Shown piece by piece: positions 35,601 through 42,416 of a stretch of 64,000 nucleotides of DNA. Both the position numbers and the translations under genes were made by a program. This DNA comes from Sphingosinithalassobacter sp. CS137. Lineage in GTDB: Bacteria; Pseudomonadota; Alphaproteobacteria; Sphingomonadales; Sphingomonadaceae. Location: NCBI RefSeq assembly GCF_014334115.1, contig NZ_CP060494.1, forward strand, positions 806,001 to 870,000. Direction: 5' to 3'. The notes under the pieces are model-generated. The model was not told the DNA's origin and ran no database searches. It was given only the letters and a program-made list of their open reading frames with translations. Within the stretch, counting starts at the first letter, position 1. Every line of letters begins with the position of its first letter.

Positions 35601-36071
35601 CAGCACCGCCTCTTCGCGCTGATCGAGCGGGCGAAAGCCGGGAACGAGCCCCGCCTCGACGGGAAAGGCGGCGAGCAGGCTCTGGCAGAAGCTGTGGATC
35701 GTCTGGATGCGGATGCCGCCCCCCGGGGCGTCGAGGAGCCGCGCGAACAGCGTCCGCGCCCGGGCACGCAGTGCGGGAGTCGCCTCCTCGCCAAGCGATT
35801 CCAGATCGTTGAACAGATCATGGTCGTCGGCACGCACCCAATGGGCGAGCCGCCCGGTGATGCGTGCGGCCATTTCCGCCGCGCCCGCCTTGGTGAAGGT
35901 GAGGCACTGGATCGCCTCGGGCGCCACTCCGCGCAGCAGCAGGCGGAACACGCGCGCGGCGAGCACCTGCGTCTTGCCGGTGCCGGCCGAGGCGGAGAGC
36001 CAGACGTTGCGCGCGGGATCGCTGGCCTGCGCCTGATTGCCCTTGAGGTTGGGGAGCGGCGAAAGGCTCAT
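32625..36071 (-). CDS. addA: Double-strand break repair helicase AddA
   Basis: Helicase-nuclease subunit of AddAB, which resects double-strand breaks for RecA loading in bacteria without RecBCD. The 1148-residue protein is an UvrD-type superfamily 1 helicase: Walker A SASAGTGKTQVLAARVF (Q-motif and P-loop), LTFTKAGAAEMA, LLIDEAQDTNAPQW, FTVGDYKQAIFGFQG, VMTAHGAKGLQAPVV, LFYVAATRAEERLVIAG. A RecB-type nuclease domain ends it (VIDFKTGR within the last 100 residues). Directly follows addB with an 18-base gap, so they are one operon. Confidence 0.94.
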   Translation of the reverse strand: MSLSPLPNLKGNQAQASDPARNVWLSASAGTGKTQVLAARVFRLLLRGVAPEAIQCLTFTKAGAAEMAARITGRLAHWVRADDHDLFNDLESLGEEATPALRARARTLFARLLDAPGGGIRIQTIHSFCQSLLAAFPVEAGLVPGFRPLDQREEAVLAREALAEMLVAAEREGRSELIDSIGALSLRLGEGRAEAFLRECARAADALAALPSGIRPFLRRALDLPIGDIDAEIARCCEDAEFDCAALDRIAAANRAWGTATGSGHVEVIDRWIAAAAPDRALLLHELVLVFHTGKGEPRKPPKKLLDADPDYAELAEELGGRCAELLALKVRADYADLLAQALEAGRAYAETYGRAKRRAGAVDFDDLIRATVDLLSRPGMGDWVRYKLDQTTEHLLIDEAQDTNAPQWRIVAAIADEFFTGRGTREAGVRTLFTVGDYKQAIFGFQGTDPIFFRAAFERFAERARSSPDYEVDAPRLENLSLTHSFRSTRPVLEFVDAALDALPEPGMGRLSEAEPHASEVPGPGTVTLWPPTVEGGAEADEEEWVGDATRALAGRIARQIRQWLDDGLMLESKGRPIEPQDVMVLVKRRGELASLLVARLYAEGVPVAGVDRLRLNAPLAVQDLLAAVRFVLQPEDDLSLAALLVSPLIGWSQDALMESAVRERGGLWRHLRATQPQERLAPLHRLLARADLATPYRFLEEILSGEMQGRRRLLERLGEEARDPIEELLNAALNFESVATPSLQRFLDWFDRGDVEIVRDAAQPRDSVRVMTAHGAKGLQAPVVILADATVDPTRSPRDFLGWSPEGPLVPEALRGLKLPVFRPRAAERGGPLDEVVTAADARELEEHWRLFYVAATRAEERLVIAGALGPQAKGVPPEMSWYAASARALDCLGVAADEDTGDRAFHGLVPQQPVAVRRGVPAQASAAAPAPDWLRRAAPAEARPPRPLAPSALGDDRVADPPPSAAMRAAAERGRLLHALFERLPGVAPADRAAAAERWLAGAGGVSDAAERDELAAAALAVIEDARFAELFGADALAEAPIAAVVDGTVVSGTVDRLVVLPDRIRVIDFKTGRRAPASLDAVPPYHLRQMAAYAAALAVIFPDRAVEAALLYTAGPVLHLLPPELLARHKPGLEPAEQSLGSGA

Positions 36072-36089
36072 GGCCGACCCGCCGGCGGT

Positions 36090-39041
36090 TCAGTCGCGCC
36101 CATACCATTCGTCCTTGCGCATCAGCTGGTCGTAATCGGCATAGGGGGCATATTCGGGCACCAGCTTGGCCGTGAACGGCGCGTCGCCGGTCAGCCAGGC
36201 CTGAACCGCGTCGCGGAAATTCGCCGCGGCGATCCCGACGAACTCGGCGGTCGGAATCCGGTCGCGCTTGCCTTCGGGGTCGACCGGCGTGGCGATATAG
36301 CCGAAGCCATCCTTGTTCTTGCCCAGCGACCAATATTCGAAACAGCCCGCGCGGCCCTCGATCCCCTCGAACCCACCGGCTTCGGCGATGAGGCCCAGCA
36401 GCCCGAGCTGGAGGCTGTAGCCCGCCCGCACCGCCTTGGCGGAAGGAGGCTTGCCGGTCTTGTAGTCGATGATCGCCAGGCTTCCGTCGGCCATCCGGTC
36501 GACTCGGTCGAAGGTACCGCGCAGCTCGACGCCGGCGAAGTCGATACTGCCGGCACGCTCGACAGCGAGCACGCGGCGCCCTTCGGCTTCCTTGCGCGCC
36601 AGCTCGGCGGCGATCCAGTCGACCGCCTCCATCAGCCGCGGCTGCCACAACGCGCGCATCATCGGGTGCGTCCGCGCGTCGGCGAGCATCGCCCGGGCAC
36701 GGTCGCGCAGGCGATCGGGCGCGCAGCCATCCTCTTCAAACCATTTCTGAAGAACGGCATGTATCGCCGTGCCGCGCCACGCCGCGCTGGGATCGGCATC
36801 GACCGCGTCGAGCGGCATCAGCCGCAGCATCCGCCGGGCGTAAAAGGCATAGGGGTCCGCCTTCAGCCGATCGACTTCGGTGACGGAAATCGCGCGCGGC
36901 CGCGCCTCGACGGGCGGGCACGGCTCGGGGCGCGGAGTCGGCCGGTGCGCTTCGGGCTCGTCCAGCGCGGCGGTCCAGCGGGCGAGATCCTCGGCACGGT
37001 CGAGGCCGCCCGACAGCGCCTCCAGCCGCAGCCAGAAGCGCGAGGCAATCGTAGGCGCGCTTGCGTCGCGCCGCGCCCGCGTGAGCAGCACCTGCCGCGC
37101 ACCGAGCGCACCCGCGAAATCATGCGCCGAGAGCCCGATCCGGCGTTCGAGCCCCGGCAGGCCGAGTTCGGCGCGGATGCGCGGCGCGAGCCACGGGTCC
37201 GGCGCGGGAAGGCCGGGCCAGACACCTTCGTTGAGGCAGCCGAGGATCGTCAGATCGGCGCTCTGCAGCTGCGCTTCGACAAGCCCTAGAATGGAGAGCC
37301 GGGGATGTCCCCCCTGCGGCGGCCGCACCGCGGTTTCGTCCATCAGCGTGCGGAGCATCGACGCGAGACTGGCGGGATCGACGAGCGCGGGGCCATGCGC
37401 CGCCTGCCGCTCGAGTTCGTCGAGCAGATCGGCGGCCGCCCGACCGTCGGCGCGGCTCCATAGCGAGTCGCCGCCAAGGCTGCCGGCCGCCTCGCGAAGC
37501 GCCGCGAGCAGCACGCCAGGCGGCTGTGGTCCTGCGGCGAAGGCCTCCTCGAGCGGTTCGAGGAGCGCCCGCGGCTCAGGCCACCACTGCTGCGCCGCAC
37601 GACGGACATGGCCGTCGCGCCCCTGCTGCTCGGCAAGATGCCGGTCGACGCCCGCCAAACCCGGCGCCGGCCGCGGCCCGCGCAACGCGAGATCGAGTCG
37701 CCGCGCGCCTTCGAGCCATGCGAGCCGGTCATCGGGCCGCACCAGCGGATGCTTGAGCAGCGTGAGCAACGGCAAGGGCGCAAAGCCCTGCGCCGCCGCA
37801 TCCGCGAGCGCGAGCAGCAGCGTGCCAGGTGGGAGCATCGACAGCGGCCGTCCGGCGCTGTCGTCCACGACGATCCCCCAACGCGCGCAATGCGCCGCCA
37901 CGCGCCGCGCGAGCGCGCGATCCGGGGTGACCAGCGCGGCCGTGCGGCCGGGAGTCTCCAGCGCCTCGCGAAGCGCGAGGGCGATCGCCTGCGCCTCTTC
38001 GGCCGGTGTTGCCACTTCGAGCGCGCGGACGCCGCCCAGCCGCCGGTCGGCCGCCGGAAGGTCGGTCCAGCGATGGGTGCGCTCCGCCGGCGCCATCGCC
38101 GAGGCGATCGCGCGGCTGCGCGCCGGGGCGGCGTCATGGTCGCTGGCGGCGACCCAGAGGCGCACGTCGTCGCGGTGCGCGCGCATCCGTTCGAGCAGCA
38201 ACTTCAGATGATATTGCGGATGCATTTCGAGCGACCGCTTGCGCGCCCCGGTGACGGGATCGGGCGCGTGCGGCCCCAGCATCTCCCATTCGGCATCGTC
38301 GATGCCGGTGGCAAGGCCGGGCAGCACGACCATTCCCTCGGGCAGTCCGCTGACCACGCGCAGCAGCCGCGCCACGGCGGGGGCCGAGGCAGTGACCCCG
38401 GCCGCACAGACGAAGCTTTCCGGTGGCCGCGCCTTCCACCGATCGGCGACGCGCTCGAGCAGCCGCCGCCGCCGCTCGGCGAGATCGATCCGCCCCAGCT
38501 TCTCGAGCTCGCCCGGCCAGCGATCGAGCACCAGATCGAACAGCGCCAGCGAACGCTGCCAATGCTCCGAAAGCTCCGGCGCCATCTCCAGTTCGCGCAG
38601 TCGGCGCGGCGGAATTTCCTCGACCAACAGCTGATCGAGCGTGCGCGCGAGATCGCCCGCCAGCCGCACTGCCTCGCCTGCCTCGACGGCGCCGCCCGCC
38701 TCGACGATCAGCCGGGCCAGGATCATCCGGCGCTGGAGCGGCCCCACTGCGGGAGGCACCGGCTGGGCATCATCGGCAGGATCGAAGACACTGCCGATCG
38801 CCTCGTCCAGCTCGGGATCGCCGATCGCGACCAGCCGGGGCAGCAGCAGCCCCTCACCGCTCGCGCGGACGAAGGCATCGGAGATGGTGCGCCTGGCGCG
38901 ATTGTTGGGCAGCAGCACCAGCCCGCGCGCGAGCCGCATCGGATCGCCGCCGAAGCGCCGGATCAGACCCGCGACAAGCGCGTCGGCGAATGCCCGGTGC
39001 GGCGGAATGGTATAGAGGCTGGGGCGGGATCGGTCGGACAT
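36090..39041 (-). CDS. addB: Double-strand break repair protein AddB
   Basis: Second subunit of AddAB. The 983-residue protein has the degenerate helicase arrangement of the alphaproteobacterial type: LLPNNRARRTISDAFVRA near the N-terminus, LIVEAGGAVEAGE, ALVTPDRALARRVAAHCAR, ILGCLNEGVWPGLPAPDPWL, and a C-terminal RecB-family nuclease with ISVTEVDRLKADPYAFYAR, GTAIHAVLQKWFE and LAIIDYKTGKPPS. It is upstream of addA in one unit; the ATG at 39041 fits known starts. Confidence 0.92.
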   Translation of the reverse strand: MSDRSRPSLYTIPPHRAFADALVAGLIRRFGGDPMRLARGLVLLPNNRARRTISDAFVRASGEGLLLPRLVAIGDPELDEAIGSVFDPADDAQPVPPAVGPLQRRMILARLIVEAGGAVEAGEAVRLAGDLARTLDQLLVEEIPPRRLRELEMAPELSEHWQRSLALFDLVLDRWPGELEKLGRIDLAERRRRLLERVADRWKARPPESFVCAAGVTASAPAVARLLRVVSGLPEGMVVLPGLATGIDDAEWEMLGPHAPDPVTGARKRSLEMHPQYHLKLLLERMRAHRDDVRLWVAASDHDAAPARSRAIASAMAPAERTHRWTDLPAADRRLGGVRALEVATPAEEAQAIALALREALETPGRTAALVTPDRALARRVAAHCARWGIVVDDSAGRPLSMLPPGTLLLALADAAAQGFAPLPLLTLLKHPLVRPDDRLAWLEGARRLDLALRGPRPAPGLAGVDRHLAEQQGRDGHVRRAAQQWWPEPRALLEPLEEAFAAGPQPPGVLLAALREAAGSLGGDSLWSRADGRAAADLLDELERQAAHGPALVDPASLASMLRTLMDETAVRPPQGGHPRLSILGLVEAQLQSADLTILGCLNEGVWPGLPAPDPWLAPRIRAELGLPGLERRIGLSAHDFAGALGARQVLLTRARRDASAPTIASRFWLRLEALSGGLDRAEDLARWTAALDEPEAHRPTPRPEPCPPVEARPRAISVTEVDRLKADPYAFYARRMLRLMPLDAVDADPSAAWRGTAIHAVLQKWFEEDGCAPDRLRDRARAMLADARTHPMMRALWQPRLMEAVDWIAAELARKEAEGRRVLAVERAGSIDFAGVELRGTFDRVDRMADGSLAIIDYKTGKPPSAKAVRAGYSLQLGLLGLIAEAGGFEGIEGRAGCFEYWSLGKNKDGFGYIATPVDPEGKRDRIPTAEFVGIAAANFRDAVQAWLTGDAPFTAKLVPEYAPYADYDQLMRKDEWYGRD

Positions 39042-39210
39042 GTGCCCGCATTGCCTAGGTCAAAGCGCAGCGGCGATAAACCATGTTCGATGCAGGCCAT
39101 GACCGCGCCCGGCGAGCACGGCCCCGGCCCTTCCCCGGAGTAGACGGGTACTCGCCCCACGCGCTGCCGTTCCCTCGCCGGGAGGCACCAAGCGCAGCTC
39201 GGCGGAGATC

Positions 39211-39921
39211 TCAGTGCCGACCGATCGCGTGCAGGCGCATCTCTCCCGCGTGGAGGAAACACGCCTTCGAGAAGAGCGCCGTCGAAACGGCGTTCGGAAA
39301 GCGAACGTCCTTCAGACCGGGCGGGCCATTGCGACCGGCAACGAACGATCGATCGATCTGTGAAATGAAAGCAAGGATCACCGCTTCGGCTCGGGCGAAC
39401 CGGGCGAGCCGCTCCAGCTGCTCGCCCAGCGCCGGCTTCGTCCGCTGCTGATCCAGGATCTGAAGATAATCGACGACGCAAACGGTCCCTTTCGGCGTGC
39501 CCGTCAGATGTCCGATGATGAAATCGGCTCCGATCTCCTCCGAAGTGACGATTTCGGAAGCATGCTCCACGCCACCGAGCGACCGGATACGATCCATCGC
39601 CTCCCGCTCCGTGAACTCCAGCGTGAAGAGAACGGTTCGCCTTCCCTCTCGAGCGGCATCGATCAGGAGTTTGAGACCCAGCATGGTCTTGCCGTGCCCC
39701 GGTCGGGCGCCAAGGAGGATCATGTCTCCCTCGACAAGCGCCGGCAGCAGCGACTCCGGCGTTACGTTCGCCGCCATGCGCGACGAGAGCAGACTCCAGC
39801 TACGGAAGCCTTCCGCCTGAGCGATGCGATCCTGTGCTTCGTGCAGCGGGATCTTCGCGTCGCGGGCAAGCATCTTGGCTCGACGCTTCAATTGATGGAT
39901 CGGTGCAGACAACAGCATCAT
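39211..39921 (-). CDS. Stand-alone RecA/DnaB-like ATPase
   Basis: A 236-residue protein. Residues 1-45 form the short helical motif LKRRAKMLARDAKIPLHEAQ, then GFRSWSLL, seen at the start of several small toxin- or phage-related and glyoxalase-like proteins. The rest is a RecA-like core as in DnaB C-terminal domains: Walker A GARPGHGKT (71-79), LFTLEFTEREA, Walker B VCVVDYLQIL (147-156), and a sensor segment ILAFISQIDRS. It lacks the DnaB N-terminal domain and linker, so it is not the replicative helicase. Function unknown; nucleic-acid-dependent ATPase activity is likely. About 280 bases of non-coding sequence lie upstream. Confidence 0.72.
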   Translation of the reverse strand: MMLLSAPIHQLKRRAKMLARDAKIPLHEAQDRIAQAEGFRSWSLLSSRMAANVTPESLLPALVEGDMILLGARPGHGKTMLGLKLLIDAAREGRRTVLFTLEFTEREAMDRIRSLGGVEHASEIVTSEEIGADFIIGHLTGTPKGTVCVVDYLQILDQQRTKPALGEQLERLARFARAEAVILAFISQIDRSFVAGRNGPPGLKDVRFPNAVSTALFSKACFLHAGEMRLHAIGRH

Positions 39922-40203
39922 GGAACCTCCTCCGAGCTATCGTCGCAATCCCTCCTCATACGAACGCTCGGCCAGATGGGTCCGATGATCCTCAGTCGCC
40001 CCGCATGTACGATGCTTCCCCGATGGGAGGGAGGAGGCGCGGGCCACGCCTGTACTAGAAAGCTACCGCAGAGCCGCAGACGGAGCAAGTCTCCGCAGGC
40101 GGTGGCGTCGCGCCGGCGAAGCGATCCCCAGATCCTGCTGGACAGAGAGATGAATCCTTCGGGAGTTCCAGTAGAACAGAGGTGGGACTCCACCCTCCCC
40201 CGC
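39922..40203. other. Non-coding gap upstream of the DnaB-like ATPase gene
   Basis: A 282-base gap, both flanking genes on the minus strand. Several short open frames cross it, one ending in a Cys-rich CSVCGSAVAF tail, but none has a start site or family likeness. It should contain the promoter of the ATPase gene. Nothing else was seen. Confidence 0.4.
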
Positions 40204-40965
40204 TCACATCTCCGCGAGCACGGCCTCGGTCTTTCCGACTGCCGGGGGCGTGCCGACATCGAACCACAGGCCCTGGTGCACCACGCTCCAGGCGCGGCCA
40301 GCGTCGATCGCGCGCTGCCAGAAGACGTTGGTCGAGAAGGGTCCTTCGGGCCAGTCGGCGATGATCCGCGGCGAGAGGATCTGAACGCCGGTGAACACGA
40401 ACGGCGCCAGCCGCCCCGGCTTGCGCCGGCCGGTGATGCGGCCGCGCGCGTCGAGGTGGAAATCTCCCTGCCCCGGATGATTGTTCGCGCGCGCGAGCGG
40501 CACGGTGAGCAACAGCGCGTCCATCCGCTCGTCGTCCCACTGCGCCGCCAGCGTGCGGATCGCGTCGGTCGGACCGTCGATCCACAGATTGTCGCTGTTG
40601 ACGCACAGGAACGGCCGGTCGCCGAGATGCTCGCGTGCCTTGACGAGGCCGCCGCCGGTTTCGAGCAGCTGCGCGCGCTCGTCCGAAACGATCACGTCGA
40701 TGTCCTTCACGCGCGCACGCAGATGCGCCTCGAGCGCGTCGGCGAGATAGTGGACGTTGACCACGGCGCGGCGGACTCCGGCCGAGCGCAGCCGATCGAA
40801 GACATGATCGATCAGCGGCTTGCCCGCCACGCTGATCAGCGGCTTGGGCCGCGTCGCAGTGAGCGGGCGCATCCGCTTGCCGAGACCCGCAGCCAGCACC
40901 ATGGCAGTCTCCGGCACGGGCACGCCCGGGTCGGGCCGCAGCGAATGCGTGTGAGCAGTGGTCAT
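40204..40965 (-). CDS. murU: N-acetylmuramate alpha-1-phosphate uridylyltransferase MurU
   Basis: Converts MurNAc-1-phosphate and UTP to UDP-MurNAc in the peptidoglycan recycling route that bypasses de novo synthesis (and gives fosfomycin tolerance). A 253-residue GT-A nucleotidyltransferase: MVLAAGLGKRMRPLT (signature loop), RPKPLISVAGKPLIDHV, FLCVNSDNLWIDG, and a C-terminal WFDVGTPP. ATG at 40965 overlaps the amgK stop (ATGA), so the two enzymes are made together in pathway order. Confidence 0.92.
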   Translation of the reverse strand: MTTAHTHSLRPDPGVPVPETAMVLAAGLGKRMRPLTATRPKPLISVAGKPLIDHVFDRLRSAGVRRAVVNVHYLADALEAHLRARVKDIDVIVSDERAQLLETGGGLVKAREHLGDRPFLCVNSDNLWIDGPTDAIRTLAAQWDDERMDALLLTVPLARANNHPGQGDFHLDARGRITGRRKPGRLAPFVFTGVQILSPRIIADWPEGPFSTNVFWQRAIDAGRAWSVVHQGLWFDVGTPPAVGKTEAVLAEM

Positions 40966-41945
40966 CGTGCGGAGACTTCCATGGGGTCGCCCCGCAGGTC
41001 GGCGGGGACATTGGCATCGAACCAGTCGGCAACGGGCTTGAGCGCCGGGTGCGCAAGATCGCGCTCGAGATAGCCCCACACCCGTGGACAGAGCGCCGGA
41101 TAGCGCGGCTTGCCGTCGCGCTTCCACAAGCGGGTGAAGATGCCGATGATCTTGGCGTTCCGCTGCGCGCCGAGCACATGATAGGCGATCCGAAACCCTT
41201 CACCCGCGCCGGTAACGCGGCAATAGCGATCGAGCATCGCCATCTCCAGCGAGGGGTGCACGTCGCGCCGCGCATCCTGCAGCAGCGAGACGAGATCATA
41301 GGCCGGATGCCCGGCCAGCGCGTCCTGGAAATCGAGCAGGCCGAGCGTCTCGCTGCCGTCGATCAGCATGATGTTCTCGGCATGATAATCGCGCAGCACG
41401 GTGACCGGAGCAGTATCGAGGACCGGCGCCAGCGCCTGCTCCCAGGCGGCACGATAGCTGTCGGCATCACCCTCGATACCGATGGCCGGAAGATACCATT
41501 CGGTGAAAAGCGCTGCTTCGCGATGATATTCCGGCGCGTCATAGGGGCGTACCGGTGCGGCATCCTCTTCATGGAGGCGGATCAGCAGGTCGACCGCGGC
41601 TTCGTAGAGCCGCAACTCGCTCTCCGGCGCGGCATCGACCGTTTCGCGCATGCGCGCGTCGCCGAAATCCTGAAGCAGCACGAGCCCCCGATCGAGGCTT
41701 TCGCCCAGGATCTCCGGCGCCGCGAAGCCATGGGCGCGCAGCCAGCGCGCGATCGCGATGAACGGCCGCGGATCCTCGTGCGGGGGTGGAGCATCCATGA
41801 GGATCGCCGTCCGGCCCGGCGCCACCGCGCGGAAATAGCGGCGGAACGAGGCGTCTCCGGCGAGCGGCAGGATCGTGGCGTCGTCCCAGCCCACCTGCGC
41901 GAGGAATTCGGAAGCAGCGGCGGGAGGATTCAGGTCAGCGGCCAT
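40962..41945 (-). CDS. amgK: N-acetylmuramate/N-acetylglucosamine kinase AmgK
   Basis: Phosphorylates MurNAc (and GlcNAc) at the anomeric carbon; MurU uses the product. The 327-residue protein is an aminoglycoside-phosphotransferase-like kinase: N-terminal ASFRRYFRAV, LLQDFGDARM hinge, catalytic loop LRDYHAENIML and metal-binding LLDFQDALAGHPAYDL. ATG at 41945 has GGAGGG a few bases before it; an ATG 11 bases earlier is possible. Overlaps the tsaE end by about 16 bases and the murU start by 4, making a tightly coupled operon. Confidence 0.93.
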   Translation of the reverse strand: MAADLNPPAAASEFLAQVGWDDATILPLAGDASFRRYFRAVAPGRTAILMDAPPPHEDPRPFIAIARWLRAHGFAAPEILGESLDRGLVLLQDFGDARMRETVDAAPESELRLYEAAVDLLIRLHEEDAAPVRPYDAPEYHREAALFTEWYLPAIGIEGDADSYRAAWEQALAPVLDTAPVTVLRDYHAENIMLIDGSETLGLLDFQDALAGHPAYDLVSLLQDARRDVHPSLEMAMLDRYCRVTGAGEGFRIAYHVLGAQRNAKIIGIFTRLWKRDGKPRYPALCPRVWGYLERDLAHPALKPVADWFDANVPADLRGDPMEVSAR

Positions 41946-42373
41946 CGGGCCCTCCATGCCGCTGGGACCTGCGCTGTCAAGGAGCGGGTGCCGTCCCCGG
42001 CGACATCCAGCGTCAGATGCAACGCGTCGGGCCAGGCGTTCGCGCCCAGCCGCTCGGGCCATTCGATCAGCAAAAGCGAATCGGCGCGTGCTTCGTCGAG
42101 CCCCAGCTCGGCAGACTCCGACGGATCCTCGATCCGGTAGAGATCGACGTGCAGGACGGGAAAGCGCGTTTCGGGCACGTCATAGGGCTGGATAATGGCG
42201 AAACTCGGCGAAGGCGCCTCGCTCTCCAGCCCGAGCGCGGCGAGCAGCCCGCGCGCGATACTCGTCTTGCCTGCACCAAGCGGGCCCGAAAGCGCAATGA
42301 CATCGCCCGGCTGCGCAACCGCGGCGAGACGCGCGCCGAGCGCGTGCGTGGCGGCGAGATCGGCGAGGATCAC
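41930..42373 (-). CDS. tsaE: tRNA threonylcarbamoyladenosine modification ATPase TsaE
   Basis: ATPase of the TsaB-TsaD-TsaE complex that makes t6A in tRNAs reading ANN codons. A 147-residue protein with Walker A GPLGAGKT (30-37), SPSFAIIQPYDVP, HVDLYRIEDPSE and LLLIEWPERLG. GTG at 42373 is chosen because GGGAGG lies 6 bases before it and the family usually starts close to this point; a TTG 24 bases further upstream keeps the frame open. It lies between divL and amgK, as in Caulobacter. Confidence 0.92.
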   Translation of the reverse strand: MILADLAATHALGARLAAVAQPGDVIALSGPLGAGKTSIARGLLAALGLESEAPSPSFAIIQPYDVPETRFPVLHVDLYRIEDPSESAELGLDEARADSLLLIEWPERLGANAWPDALHLTLDVAGDGTRSLTAQVPAAWRARWPLT

Positions 42374-42416
42374 CCGGCACCTCCCGCCGACGTCCAAACG
42401 AGAGCGCCCCGTGCCC

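Noticed and set aside
40055..40200. A short frame ending in CSVCGSAVAF that might be a zinc-ribbon protein
   Set aside because: It has no start codon or ribosome site, is only open as an extension of a frame antisensed or shifted against murU, and has one Cys pair only.
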